NCBI GenBank assembly: GCA_027569505.1
Contig: JAPDFF010000083.1
Location: 1 to 64,000 of the forward strand
Direction: 5' to 3'
DNA length: 64,000 nt
Source of the DNA: Chloridium humicola
Lineage: Eukaryota; Ascomycota; Sordariomycetes; Chaetosphaeriales; Chaetosphaeriaceae
The translations under genes and the position numbers were made by a program. Each line of letters opens with the position of its first letter. Positions within the stretch are counted from its first letter, which is position 1. Shown piece after piece: positions 13,181 to 25,227 of this stretch. Below the pieces are notes generated by a model. The model was given only the letters and a program-made list of their open reading frames with translations. It was not told the DNA's origin and did no database searches.

Positions 13181-13906
13181 TCGCTGTGCCGGACCCCAGG
13201 ATGGACCCCTGGAATCCTGGAGTCATTGGGTGACAGGGTACCGACACGGAGGGCTCCGGTTGGGGAAGGTCAGGATGTTCTATGTCTCGTCCGATGTTGC
13301 TGTGTTCGATTGACGAGTCGGTCTGTGGGATCTGCCGTGGTCTGTTGGGTGCCGGCGCATAGTGTCGGTGTTTTCGACGGGCGAGGAGTTGGGGGATGGT
13401 TGGAAGAGAGCGAGCGCTGATGGATTTTATTTTTTGTTGATGGCAAACTCAATCGCGGGCTCAGCTGATGGAAAGCGGGAATTTGTCGATGCATCTTTGT
13501 CGCATCTGGATTGAATCTCCTGCCAAGCCGCACTCGGACAGCCACCCGATAACCCCGAGCGCCCCGAAAGGGGCCAGTGCTGGGCCAGTACCTGATGACT
13601 AAGGTGCGCCAAGGCGCTAGAGCCCAGCGCAGCGGAAGCAGGGTCTTCCGCGGCGACAAAGACGAACCACAAGACAAGTTTGTCTGCCCATTGCCCGCTG
13701 CAATTTTAACAGTGGGGACCACGATTCGCCGGGCGGTGGAGCAAAAACCAGGGACAAGAAGCCGGCGCTCGCTCCCAATTTACCAGTTTCAGATTCGCCA
13801 ATTCACACTCACCCCCTTCCCGAACCTCACCCCGCTGCCGCCATCGTGAATTCGTGAGTGAGTTGATTCGCTTCACACTCACTGGCCACGATCACGACTT
13901 GCCATC
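13181..13906. other. Intergenic region, ERG3 promoter side
   Basis: No coding sequence is recognised. The last 150 bases become pyrimidine-rich, as in other 5' leaders of this window. Confidence 0.5.
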
Positions 13907-14995
13907 ATGGACGCCGCCCTCGACATCCTCGACCCTCTGGTCTTCGACAAGGCGTACGCCTACTTTGTGCCCGCCCTCTCACCATCTGCGGCGCTCAACA
14001 ATGGCTCGGCACACTCGGCCCTGGGGGGAGTGGGAGCCGGTGACTTCCTCGCCCAGTCTCACTACGGCTCGGCCTGGGCCCGTGACAACATCCTGCGCCA
14101 GTGTATCTCCATCTTAGTGATTACCCAGATCGGCGCCACCACGCTGTACTGGATCTTCAGCGCCCTCTCCTACTACCTCATCTTCGACCGCCGCCTCGAG
14201 TACCACCCGCGCTTCCTCAAGAACCAGGTCCGCCAGGAGATGGCCTCGTCCATGCGCGCCGTGCCCTTCATCAACATCCTGACCCTGCCCTTTTTCCTCG
14301 CCGAGGTGCGTGGCAAGAGCCTGCTGTACACCAACGTCGAGGACTACGGCTGGTGGTGGATGGTCGCGTCAACGGTCATCTTCATGGTCTGGAACGACTT
14401 CTTCATCTACTGGATTCACCGCCTGGAGCACCACCCCAGTGTTTACAAGTACATCCACAAGCCGCACCACAAGTGGATTGGTACGTCTCTCATCTTGCAA
14501 TCCCCCTTACAACAGCCATGCTAACCACTCTCAGTACCAACCCCCTGGGCCGCCCTCGCCTTCCACCCCCTCGACGGCTACGTCCAGTCCCTCCCCTACC
14601 AGTAAGCTACCCCCATTTGTTCCCTCACATCCAGCATCTAACCCCACCACAGCGTCTTCGTCTTCGTCTGCCCCGTGCAAAAGTACCTCTACATGGTGCT
14701 CTTCGTCCTAGTCCAAGTCTGGACCATCCTGATCCACGACGGCGACATGATCACGGGCCACTGGCTCGAGAAGTACATCAACAGCCCCGCGCACCACACG
14801 CTGCACCACATCTACTTCACCGTCAACTACGGCCAGTACTTCACCTGGGCCGACGAGTACTTTGGCTCGCACCGCCCGCCCCGCGCCGAGCTCGATCCCC
14901 TGCTCGAGGCCCTGCGCGTCATGCGCGAGAAGGGCCTGGTGGATGAGAAGGGGGAGCCGATTCCGGGGAGGAAGGAGGGGAAGAAGGATCAGTGA
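13907..14995 (+). CDS. ERG3: Delta(7)-sterol C5(6)-desaturase
   Basis: This enzyme introduces the C5-C6 double bond into episterol on the way to ergosterol, in the endoplasmic reticulum membrane. There are three exons, 13907-14480, 14535-14601 and 14653-14995, with introns of 54 and 51 nt; all junctions keep frame and give 327 residues. The fatty acid hydroxylase histidine boxes are clear: HRLEHH at 171-176, HKPHH at 184-188 and HHTLHH at 261-266. The segment after the first intron (VPTPWAALAFHPLDGYVQSLPYQ-like) is characteristic of fungal ERG3. Several hydrophobic membrane segments precede the boxes. The C-terminus is Lys/Gly-rich. Length and motif order match the family, so the assignment is firm. 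Which paralogue it is (some fungi have two or three) cannot be told from the sequence. Confidence 0.93.
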
Positions 14996-16243
14996 GGAGG
15001 GTCCTTCTGGTGATTGATGGGAGGGTGTTGGAGGGATGCGATGATTTTCTGAAGGGGGCAGATGATGAGTGGGATGGGATGACACGCGGGCTTGGCTATT
15101 ACCAGCGTTTCATGATGAAAAGGCGTTTCCAAACGGGTTGGTATGAGCGTCGGTTCTCATGGGCGGTTTCTTTTTACGAAGTACATACTCACACGCGCGC
15201 GGGATGGACGGAGGGGATAATTGGGCCCCTACCTAATCACATGTTCTTATTTAGATACTGGCCGCTTGTTCGGCCGACTTCTTGAGGCAGTTGGCGTGTT
15301 CTCTCCATGCCCTGTTTTTTTAATGCATAGAGTTTTAATAAGAGATACGCAGTTATGACAGTCTTTCTCAACCCTTTGTTCTAGGGGCGATACCTTGGTG
15401 GTTTTGCCGCCGGGTTATTCGGAACACCTGGCGCTACTGTTTCGGCACCATAGGGTTGCGTCCGGTCCAACCTCGGTCGAGTGCGGGGTGCTGATCATGG
15501 CCGAGGAAAAGAGAGCCAAGTTGCTTGTGGTAGTGACGTGGAAGAGAACTGGGTGGGTTGCACAGAAGCCCTTTGCTCCTTTGAACACGGGCATATGAGA
15601 AGAGAACTCAGAACTAGCAAGATATTGTCGTCCAGCGTAACCCATCCCTTGTCTTCGGAAATAAAGGAAACCCCATCAGGATCCAGTAAAATTTCTTGTC
15701 CATGGACCTTGATCCTTTCAAGGCTTGGTGACTGTGCGGAATAGGAGCCTTAGTGGTTCTAATGAACCGTGGGTTGGTGGCAAGAGGGTTGCTCACTGGC
15801 AATTTGATCTTTCTTCTCTCAGTCTATGTCTGGCTTTCAGGAGTCTTTCAATGGTTGTTTTGCCATCCTTGATTACCCTCTTCTGCTGTTTCCTATCTCT
15901 TGATTTTTGTTCTCGCATCATTCAAGTTTCCCCATGTTTCACGGTGGGAAGTGGCAGTTGTCGAGGGGGGTGGTCAGACAGGCAACCAAACAGAAAACGA
16001 AAAACACAAAGCTCAGCGGTTGGAAACTTCTCCAGCCGCGAAGTTTCGCAGCACACATTTCTTGTCTACTTTCCTTCGCGTCCTTGACCAAAACTCAACC
16101 CCGCGTTGCCCACCTTCTTTCACAATTTCGACTTTTCCCAAAAGCCATTTTGCCAAAACTTCCTTCAATCACGACAACTGCCAACCGACTCCCTCTTTTT
16201 CTCACAAGCAACTGCCATCGTTGAAGCAAACCATCCCAAAAAA
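14996..16243. other. Intergenic region, no gene seen
   Basis: This 1.2 kb stretch holds the ERG3 3' region and the promoter of the next gene. Open frames here are short and without family-like sequence. The last 200 bases are C/T- and A-rich, consistent with a 5' leader. Confidence 0.5.
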
Positions 16244-16894
16244 ATGCCGATTGCAACTCCCCAAGAATTGGCGCAGTATATGCTGCGGAGAATCCCACAG
16301 AGGGTAATGGATTTTGTTGTTCTCGATTCACTTGTTCGACCTCCCGCTGACGTACCTTTCTTTCCAGCGTGTCTTCGAGAGTACCATCTGCGCTGCGCTT
16401 CTTACGGGCATGACCGTCGAGGAGATCCGTGAGGTTGTCGACGAGAGTACGTCATGGAAACCAAAAGAAACGCAGTTGAGTAGTCGAGTTCCCTTGCTAA
16501 CTCCAAACCAGTCATCGAATCCCTCGAGCGCAAGCAGGCCGCAGACGATGACAACGCCGTGGTTGACCATGAGCTCGAGAGTGTTGTTCACAACTGGGAT
16601 GATGGCGCCCTGAGGGCCTACGACGACGAGGGCCGGGAAGACGACTTAACCACGAGCACCTCGTCAGACTTAGAGACCTCAGATTCAGGGACCTCAGACT
16701 CAGAGAGTGTGGTAGTCAAGAATGAGATATTGGAGGACAGGGTCCACGCCCTCGAGAAGAAGGCCAAGGGTATCAAAATCGAGGGCACCACCACCCGTGT
16801 TACAGGCGCAAAGAAGCGGAAGGTCGAGCCAGAGGAGGAGTGCTCGGACCCCAAGAGACGCGCCATCATCAAGGTGAAGGTCGAAGACGATTAG
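16244..16894 (+). CDS. Small acidic protein with nuclear localisation signal and SUMO-type motifs
   Basis: Three exons (16244-16303, 16368-16446, 16512-16894) with canonical gtaatg and gtacgt donors give 173 residues. The ATG follows an A-rich stretch, a good fungal start context. The N-terminal third is predicted helical (MTVEEIREVVDEIIESLERKQ). A Ser/Thr/Asp-rich segment follows, and then a basic KKRKVEPEEE patch that looks like a nuclear localisation signal. Tetrapeptides matching the SUMO consensus (hydrophobic-K-x-E) occur as VKNE, IKIE and a C-terminal VKVEDD. I recognise no named family. A nuclear, possibly chromatin-associated role is inference from the targeting and modification motifs. 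Confidence 0.75.
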
Positions 16895-17633
16895 GACGAC
16901 TACGGGAAGGAGGTTACGTGGGGTTGGGTCCCCACTTGGGGCAAGAGGGCTGGTGGTTGTTGGACACTTGCTGTGTCATTTCAGGGTCACGGGTCTTCCA
17001 GGGTATTATTTTATGTCTGGCAGCAGCATGAGGATTGCATTTCGGGGTCGCCGTTTGTGATGGATCGGGGGCTGATGGATCTGACAGCTGTCGGCGATGA
17101 GCATATCCGCCCAGGATGTGGTTCATGACGCAACAAACAGTGTGCGTTCCGCGAAATCGGAAGAGATGGTCTGTTCTCCCAACTCAAATCCTCAATCGGA
17201 CGATACCGAGAGGATCCAAAGAGAGGAGCAGGGTACATCATCTGAAGTAGAATCGCAATTTGATGGGATTTCTGCCGTCATTTCCCCAGTTACATGTTCA
17301 AAGTGGGAACCGATCATGATCAAAGCGCTGCCAGATGAAGGCGCAGCCTATCCTGCCGTCTTGTCAGCACCCCATAATGGCAGCCGTCTCGGAAGGCTCG
17401 CCGCCCTTCAGCAAGCCCATACGTGGCGTCATTATTCATAGACACCTTCCTCTGCGCAGCCCGTTTTCCCATTTAAGAAAGAGCAACTGCGCGCCAGAAT
17501 CTGCTGCTCTCTTTCTCCGGGTTTTTTTCTTTCCCTCAGACCGTCTTCAGCGGATTCTTCGCTTCACTTGAAGAATTCTCAACACGAGTCTGACAACCAC
17601 AATCTTCAACACATAACCATATATCGATTCAGC
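16895..17633. other. Intergenic region, no gene seen
   Basis: The 739-base interval between two plus-strand genes has no recognisable coding sequence. The final 200 bases are pyrimidine-rich, consistent with promoter and 5' leader of the gene at 17634. Confidence 0.5.
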
Positions 17634-18462
17634 ATGACACCCAACGAGAAAGGAGGTTTTGATAGGGCCTGGGAGTCCGCCGACACGGTTAGCACCAACC
17701 CCCGCATGCACCTCTGTCACCAAATACTGACTCCAGCTTCCAGACGGCCCTGATGGCGGCCATCAACGGCCTGCGCGCCCAGGGTCTCACGCCCCAGAAC
17801 ATCGGCGCCCTCTTCTCCAACTGTACGCCCAACCCGTTTCCTTTCCCCTTTCAGCCGCATGATATCCCCCAACAGACCACTGACCAACCTCGCCACCAGG
17901 CTATGCGGAGCATATCGAGGAGGTGTACGGCGTCGACCCGACTCGCCGCGCCAGGGCCAGGGCCAGGGCCACCCAGGCTGTCGCGGCTACTACCCCAGGC
18001 TCGGCGGCCGTTACGCCCTCCAGCAACGCTGGCACCCCGACCACCGAGGGCTCCAACCCTATCACTCCCAAGGACGCGGCTAGCACCGGCGTCACCACTC
18101 CCGAGGAGGAGAAGGCCATCTCCGAGGCCGTCGCCAACGCTACCAACGCTGTCGGCGAGACCATCGCCAACGAGCTCGGCCTCAAGGAGCAGCAACAGGC
18201 CAAGACTGAGACCGCTGTCGTTGAGGCGATCACCAAGACCGAGGCCGTCGCCAAGGTCGAGATCACCAAGACCGAGAACATCAAGGTCGATGTCACTGCC
18301 TCACTCTCCGAGATCTCCAACAAGAAGACGGAGAAGCCCAAGGAGAAGAAGCCCGTCTTCATGACCGAGTGTGGTGGTGTCTACGGCGATTCCGACTGGG
18401 AGTCGGACGCCGAGGTTGAGGGTCCCCAGGGATACGGATACGGACCTGTTGACTCCTTCTAA
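17634..18462 (+). CDS. Unknown Ala/Thr/Glu/Lys-rich protein with conserved-looking C-terminus
   Basis: There are three exons: 17634-17687, 17744-17822 and 17900-18462. The introns of 56 and 77 nt use gttagc and gtacgc donors; the first has an actgac branch point. The predicted protein has 231 residues. The first 50 residues (DRAWESADTTALMAAINGL, then LTPQNIGALFSN) look folded and helical. The middle is a low-complexity A/T/E/K-rich stretch with repeated TKTE-type elements, likely extended helix or disordered. The end (VFMTECGGVYGDSDWESDAEVEGPQGYGYGP-like) is distinctive and acidic. I recognise no family; a coiled or disordered stress-type protein is one possibility but is not supported further. 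Confidence 0.75.
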
Positions 18463-19918
18463 ATGCCGGCGTTACTTTTTGTGGACGGCAGCTGCGTTTG
18501 ATGATGTCTTGTGTTGCGCGTTGAGAGTCTGTTGGCTACCTGTCTATGGTAGGGTAGGTATGAGATAGGGGGATAATAAATCATGAAGGGGAAAAGTGCT
18601 TGCATATCCTTGCAGCCTTGCAGCCTGATCAGCGCTTCAGAAGGGTTCGTTGGATTATTCTTAGGATACGATAGTGTCTTAATGGAACAGTCTAATGTTG
18701 AAATACGGATTCTTGTCCAACACTTGGTGTGTGAGGGTGATCGAGGTTTGCTGCCCAGAGGACTTTGGGGTCTGGGGATGTGCTCCCCCTTCTCGCCAAA
18801 CCCAAGGTAGTGTGCTCTCTCATTCTCTCGTGGCGACAACTCGGTCACGATGACTTCTTCTGTGGATTCATTGCTCCAAAACAATGGCGCCATAACGTTC
18901 TGTGGGCTTTACCATGTAATGAGCCTCCACTTGATGACGCGTCCGTCTCTCCACAAACGTGCTTCATAGTGGGGCTGGGAAGTGGTCGATATGCTTCGAA
19001 CACTGCCGGTAACACTTGTTTATTTTGAGTACATCGTGATCTTTGTCGAGTTTTAACCTTCGGGTCAGGTGCCACTTGTCTTCATCAAGTGCCCCGGGCT
19101 TTCCCAAAACACGGATGGACAGGCGTTTGTTCCAAATTCCCATGTCTTCGTTGTTTTGATGCGTGGCAGCGTGGTAAAATTTGACTCTAACGTGTCACAG
19201 GGTTGAATGAGATCTGGGTGGATTATCCCACCACTTGGATATAGTATGAGATAGTCTGAGCAAGTACTTCGCCATCTTGGGCTGCCCTTTTTACCACTAC
19301 AGCAGTGCAGTCCCATGTGCCAGTATCTCCTTCTGCCCAGTGACGCTTCTGGCGATGTCTTTGGCTTGTGGCTTCTGCTCATACCCAGTGATGGGGAAGG
19401 AAGACTTAAGAGCTAATGCCGGTCGGGGGCCTGAAAGAGATGAGCGGCCCTCTTGAATGGCCTAACAACAAGTGCTGTACGTTGTGGTGTTGAAACAGAT
19501 GGGGAGAAACTAGCGGCCATGGAGCCCCGACGGTTTCACAGGGCCTCAGGCTGAAGGGCAGGAAGAGGTACACCGGAGAATACTGGAGTAACAGGGCGCT
19601 CAAGATGCTGATGTGCTTAATCAGGCCCCATCGCTTTCTGGGGATGAGATGCCAAAAAATCCAAGTCTCAACCCCTAACATCCATTGTTTTAGCCTGTGG
19701 ACTGACAAAGATCCCTAGCAAAATATGTTACCGTGATGGGTTGAGTGGCCAAAGGTACTGGAGTGTTCTGAACCTGGAGATCGTGATTTGTCTTTGGGAA
19801 TCTATCTTGCATCTAATTATCGCTACCTGTGAGTCAACCTCAAAAAGTGTGCGCCGGCGGCTGTATATCTAACTAACTGACCAGAGCAGACAACACAAGA
19901 TACAAGCTCACCCAACTA
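18463..19918. other. Intergenic region between convergent genes, no gene seen
   Basis: This 1.45 kb interval separates the plus-strand gene ending at 18462 from the minus-strand gene ending at 19919. Open frames up to about 140 codons on the minus strand lack family-like sequence. No RNA gene is recognised. Confidence 0.5.
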
Positions 19919-20466
19919 CTATGCCGAAAGCAACCCGTGGACCTCAAAAGCCCTCACCACAGCCAGGCTGGCGATCGGGTACGACATAATCCTGTCATGC
20001 AATCCCCACCTCGCAATCTCCTCGCGGACGAAGCCCTTTGCCGTGCGGTGGCCAGCAACCCACCCCGCCAGGCCAAGCGTTGTCTTAATTTGTTCCTTCT
20101 CTGCCTCCAGCTCGTCAAATGTGATGCCACCACCGCCGCGGCTTGCGTTGACGGCGTACCGGAAGAGCTGGTCGCTGTGAGACCAGGGGATGTCGGTGTC
20201 GTCCTGGGCGTGAGCTGCTTCAAATGCTTGCTGTTTTCCGGAACCAACAACCAACAGCTTCTGAGCAAATGACGAACATAGAACCCTCCAACCCAACTCA
20301 CCTGCCTCTCCTCGCGATGTTTTTTGCTTCATCTGTCGACCGGCTCAGATAACCACCTCAGACAAACCTGTGGAGTGCTTGGGGGCATTGAAGATGGTGG
20401 GGGTCGTGGAGAAGGAACTGGATAAAAAGCTTCAGAAAAGGACGGGAGCTCAGGAGAAGGGGCCAT
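19919..20466 (-). CDS. Small hypothetical protein
   Basis: On the minus strand an ATG at 20466 opens 33 in-frame codons (MAPSPELPSFSEAFYPV..., Pro-rich) ending in CAG before a gtttgt donor at 20367. A 107-nt intron to the cag at 20261 rejoins the frame at 20260 and reaches the stop at 19919, giving 146 residues. Two other in-frame acceptors (a gacag at 20333 and an aacag near 20242) would also work, so the exon 2 start is uncertain. The C-terminal part is compact with Trp and Arg residues (QLFRYAVNASRGGGGITFDELE, then LAGWVAGH). No membrane segment or signal peptide is visible and I do not recognise the family. Confidence 0.5.
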
Positions 20467-21438
20467 TTTGAATTCTGATCTTGTGTGTTTTTAGCGTTGG
20501 TTTGGTCCTGGATTCTTGGTTTGTTTGTTTTTCAGCATAGAAGCTCGTGTAGCGGGTACTGGGTCGTCCCGAAAGTTGGTAATCAGGATGGCTTCCTGCC
20601 TGGTCTCCCATCGAGTGTCACGATCGTGAGGTTGCCGTCGAAATAAACTTCCCTTGGCCCTCCGCCAAGCCAGTCGGCAAACCCCCCCACCAAGCCGAAG
20701 CCGAAACAAGGCGGCGAGTCAGGGGTGGGGGAACCTCGAGAGTTGCCGTGTCCGCTTGAAGACCTTTCACTCGAAAGTTTGTTTGTTCGAGGCCCTCCTG
20801 AGGAAAAGACAATATCTCTTGGCCCAACGCCTGGGTTAGAGGTTAGCCTGTTCTTCCAACTTCCCGTCCAAGCCGAACACCCTGTTTGAGTTCTAGCCCC
20901 TGGTCGTCTCCAGTGTCCCCGGATCTGATTCAAGACAACTCCACAAGGGCTGGTGGGAGGAGGATATTCCCTGTGGACACATGCAGGAACCAGGGGAACC
21001 GCCAGGGGCCTTGGAAGATGAGATTGGGATGGGGTGTTGATGTCGATCAGAGCAAACACCACCACAGACAGCGAGAGAGGTGAATGAAAAGGATCTTGCG
21101 GTGTTGGCGGTTGTCCCATTCCAGCTAGGAACATCTAACCAAGACACCAACAGTATCCGGAAAGGCATTATAGACATTATCCACACAGAACAGTAGCAGA
21201 AAACCAGGTAATCGACACAGTAAATGCTCTTTGACCAGGATTTACAAACAAATCAAACACAATCCCCAGCTCCAAAACTCCCCTCACCCAAGATGACAAG
21301 CAGATAATCGCCCTGTATCATACGCCATGCAGATGGTGCCGCCTCCCCAGACCTTTCCAGACAAGATCCAAGCATGCTCTAAGACCCCCACTTCCACATC
21401 CAACACACAAAAACCCCATTACAAGTTTACAACCCCTA
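20467..21438. other. Intergenic region, no gene seen
   Basis: The interval lies upstream of the hypothetical gene at 19919-20466 and downstream of the DUF3405 gene. The longest minus-strand open frame (20583-21134) is Pro/Ser/Gly-rich and composition-driven; it is not taken as a gene. Confidence 0.5.
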
Positions 21439-23357
21439 CTATGGGTGCTTCACCGGATGCAGAATAATATTCGGCGCCCAGATCTTCCCTTCCCTATCCT
21501 CAAGCAACCACGGCCTCGGCGAGCCCGCCTCCAGCTTGCGGCCCATCCACTCGTAAAAGATATGTTTCGCCCAATCCGACTCCCACCAGAACGTCAGACC
21601 AGGCCCCCTAGGGTGGTCTGAGTCGTCCGGGCCGAGGCCGGTGGTGCTGGCCTTGGGCCCGCCGCGCCACCACTTGCGGCGGTTCTCGACATCGTCGCGG
21701 TCGCGGTGGAATACCGGCTGCTGGGGGAAGGCGAGCTTGAGGCCGTGCCACAGGGCAAAGCTGGGGATGGTGGCCTCGGAGGGCACGCGGATCCCTTGCT
21801 CGAGCTGGGCCTGATGGATGACGAGCAGCAGCGGGCGCGAGGCGCGCTGGATGGCGGGCGGGCAGTAGAAGCGCGGGGTTTTGACGCCCGTCTTGAGGCC
21901 GTAGATCCAGTCGCGGAAGAGCCACTTGTTGGGCTTGTTGGCGTCCATGCAGTACGACATGGTGATGGCGTCGGCCTCCTCGCCGACGCCCCACTGGAAG
22001 GTCTCGTTGCGCGGGTCCGCGACGGGAGGTTCCGGCCCGATGGGCAGGATCTCGCTGACGCGCATGGGGCCCCAGGCGTGCGTCCCGCCGTCGTTGGCCT
22101 TGTCGACGGCCTGGAAGAATGTGCGGTAGTCGCCCGTCTCGGCGACCATGTGCCAGAAGCTGGAGCGCTCCAGCGACTGCTTGCGCGGCTCGTTGCGCGC
22201 CGACATGGTGACGCGGTCGAGGTACTTGCCCGCGTCGCCCAGGAAGCGCATGTCCATCTCGAGCTGCCAGAAGTGGTCGAATTCGGGGTAGTAGAGGGCG
22301 AGGAGCTGCATCGGCTGGAAAACCTGCCACATGGTTCTGGGGTTTGTTAGTCTGGAACGAATCACTTCTGCGAACGGTGGTTGCCTACCTGTGCTCCTCG
22401 ATTTTAGGATACCAGCTCTGCAGCAGGCGAACATCCCACAGCAGCGCGATCGACCGGAACTCGGGCGGGACGCGGGCGTCCTCAAGCCCCTGCTGGTACG
22501 CCGCCTCCGATTCCCAGATGTTGTTGTCGTACCCCTCATAGTCCTTCATGTCCACGAGCAAGATCACCTGATGCTCGCCGCCGGACCGGAGACCAGCCTC
22601 GGCGATGAGCGAACGCAAGAAGTACAAGTCTTCAGGCTGGTAGTCGAATCCGCGCCAGGTGCGCACCACAATGGCGGTGCGCCGTGAAGCCTTGAACTCG
22701 TGCCAGTGGCGGATCGCGGGAAACTTGGCCTCGTGGCGAAGGGAAAAACGGTGGTTTTCGGTGGTGTCGTCAAATCGGGTCGCGGTTAAGGGGAAGCGAT
22801 GCCTGTTGTTCTCGAAGCAGTCGTTTTGCAACTGGCCCCAGTCGACCTTATCCCAGTCCACCTTTTTGCGGGTGTAATCGTCCCGGTCTTCGCCCATGCC
22901 GTAAGCTCCATACCGTCCTTCTGCGCTCGTCCAGGTGAGGTCGATGCCCATCTCCTCAAAGGAGCCGGCCCAGGGGGTCGGGTACACTGTGTTTGGATGC
23001 GCGTCAGCGAGTGAAATCGTCGGAGGATCCGGTGCGACATGACGTACGAAGATCCAATTCCTGCTCCATGAGGTCGTCATCGCGACTCTGGCCGAGAAGA
23101 TGGCCGCGGGGACCATGGCAGGCCACTCGATCGGAAAGCGGCGGTAGGACGTTGTGAGTGGGCATGCGCTCTGGCACATCCCGCATATCCGCCAAGTCCT
23201 TCTGTAGCTTCGTCCATTGCTGGGGAGCGAGGTGTCCAGGACCGTCGGGCAGCTCGAAGATGAGGTAGTAGACGATACATATGGCGAGGGTTATGAAGAG
23301 GGTCTGGCGAGTGAAGAGGCGGCGGAACCTGGCGCCGCCCAGGCCGAAGCGATCCAT
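21439..23357 (-). CDS. DUF3405 family type II membrane protein, probable glycosyltransferase
   Basis: Three exons on the minus strand (23357-23048, 22986-22389, 22336-21439) give 601 residues. The introns have gtacgt/cgctgac/acacag and gtaggc/cccag signals and keep frame. Residues about 20-36 (LFITLAICIVYYLIFEL) form one membrane anchor after a basic N-terminus, as in Golgi type II enzymes. The lumenal part carries blocks typical of DUF3405: TAIVVRTWRGFDYQPEDLYFLRSL, ALLWDVRLLQSWYPKIEEHR and FDHFWQLEMDMRFLG. The last contains an acidic EMDMR that may take the place of a DxD motif. The family is fungal, uncharacterised and usually considered glycosyltransferase-like; substrate unknown. The frame stays open upstream of the chosen ATG for about 25 protein-like codons without another ATG, so a further 5' exon is possible. 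Confidence 0.87.
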
Positions 23358-25227
23358 GGTTGCGACCAGCGGGGACGAGAGGCCGCCTGGTTTGTAGGTC
23401 TTGAAGTCGTCCAGCAGCGCGGTCGGAGGCTTGGACGTGTGTTGCTGACGTTATTGTGCCCAGGGGCGCGACATTCGAGAATTGTAGGGCGGCGGGAGTG
23501 CTAATTCCACGCAAGTAATGAGCGGACGGTCGAAGTGAAGGCTGAAAACACTCGAGAGAGGGACGAAGTTGATGTCGCAGCAGCGATTGACGATGACAGC
23601 AGCCAGCAAAAGACGGACAGCAATAAAAATTGAGATTGCCAAGTTTGGGAAGAAGGAAGGAACAGCGCCCTCTCCTGACAGCCCCTGTTCAGAAGGCGCC
23701 TCATCCACGCTCTCCCCAAAGTGGCTAAAACATTGGCGGATATTTGAGACCCACAGTATCCAACCGGACATCCTGGTTTCCATTTCCATGGACGGAAGCA
23801 CGCCGACACGAGAAACGGCCCGGCGTAGCCTTGATTTGCAGATTGTACTTCATAAAGCCTCACCCACGCGAGGAACCGTCTCCAGCAACGATGAGCCCCC
23901 GAATTTCCCGCTGAAGAGTTATCTTGGACTGGACCCTTTGAACTCGACGAAGTTCAGACGAATGACTAGCGCGTTCGCCACTCCGCTAGCATCCGTCTGA
24001 TTTGGCCAGACCCAGGGCCCAAACCAGGGGTTTTCGTGCTTTCAGGGGTCTCGCTTCGATTGCAACCGAAATCTGCCCCAACATCGCAAACCGCAAACAG
24101 CAGACGACATTCCAACCAAAAACCACTGCTAAGTCGAAGTGCTCCCACATCGCCGTCTCGAAATGTCGTTGCCGTTTCCAGCGTCTCTCAGGTCGATGCT
24201 CACGGGTTCAACAGCCGACAACTGTCGATGACGCGCAATCACAGCACCGCCTCGCTGATCGTCGCCGCTCCTTTCTCGGCACCCGCTTGGCCAGATAACC
24301 TCCTCAAACCACTCGGCGCAATCCGATGCCATCGGCACCAATTCGGGACCTGATCGAGCTTCCTCCTCGTGCCCGGTCGTCCTCCCGTTTAGTTAACCCG
24401 CCTCGCTCGCCGCACCTCAGGGCTTTGGAACCAACTTCGACAGAGTCCCTGAAGAAGTTTACCCCACCACTACCGGGTTCCACACCCAGATCCGGCCGTG
24501 ACGTCGTCATCCACCTCCCCACGGAAGTCGGCTACACCCTTCGAAAGAACCCAAGAGCCGGGAAACGGAGCACAATTCTACCATACCAGCGCCACCGCGC
24601 CGGGCCGGCTTCGGATGGAATGGCGCCGTACAACCGCCGCTCAGTCCGATGACAATTGCGCGGACGCCCGACTCCTGCTCTCTTCCGTTGTCGAACCGGT
24701 GAACTCTATGATTGTCCGCCGTGTGTAACAGTAGGATACCTGTAGGCTTGGGAATGTTCGGTGGGCATGCAAAAGCTGCTTGACGGGATACGCTTTGAAG
24801 CGGGAGCCGGGAGCCGTGCCCGGAAGCAGTACCGCAGTCCCGGGATATTATCTTGGGTAAGTGGTGAGGGGATATGCTGTGCGATGATGTACGGAGGGTT
24901 TGTTGCCGTCGAGGCTGGCCAGCTTGGGTGAGGACATGCGAGCGCCGGTGAGGGCCCTTCGGAAACGTGTATACCATGCCCTGAGTGTGTCTTTGCTGTG
25001 TTTCGGTAAGAAGCAGAGTCAATGACAGTGCCACGTAGTCGGCTTGAAATGCCCGATCAGCCAGCGAATGGACATCAGCGGACAATACCAGTAACGGTCG
25101 TCCGGGGAGGGAGGCCCAGGAAACGTTACACAACGGGGCTACATCGCGTTCGGGATAAACACATTGATCAAGCGTTCCATTGATGAGAATATTCTTTGTA
25201 TTTTTGACACTGAACAGCGACGTGCCC
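23358..25227. other. Long intergenic region, possible unrecognised coding segment
   Basis: This 1.9 kb stretch separates two minus-strand genes. Its first part is the DUF3405 promoter and leader. Between about 24030 and 24730 the plus strand has several overlapping open frames rich in Ser, Arg and Pro with reasonable codon use, but no combination of splice sites gave me a convincing protein. I leave it unassigned. Confidence 0.4.

Noticed and set aside
20230..20271. 41-nt gtgagt...ctcag intron candidate within the small hypothetical gene at 19919-20466
   Set aside because: Removing it shifts the frame to an early stop; the 107-nt intron from 20367 keeps the frame instead.
24036..24728. Overlapping Ser/Arg-rich plus-strand open frames, possible multi-exon gene
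   Set aside because: I could not find splice sites that join them into one convincing protein; composition alone is not enough.
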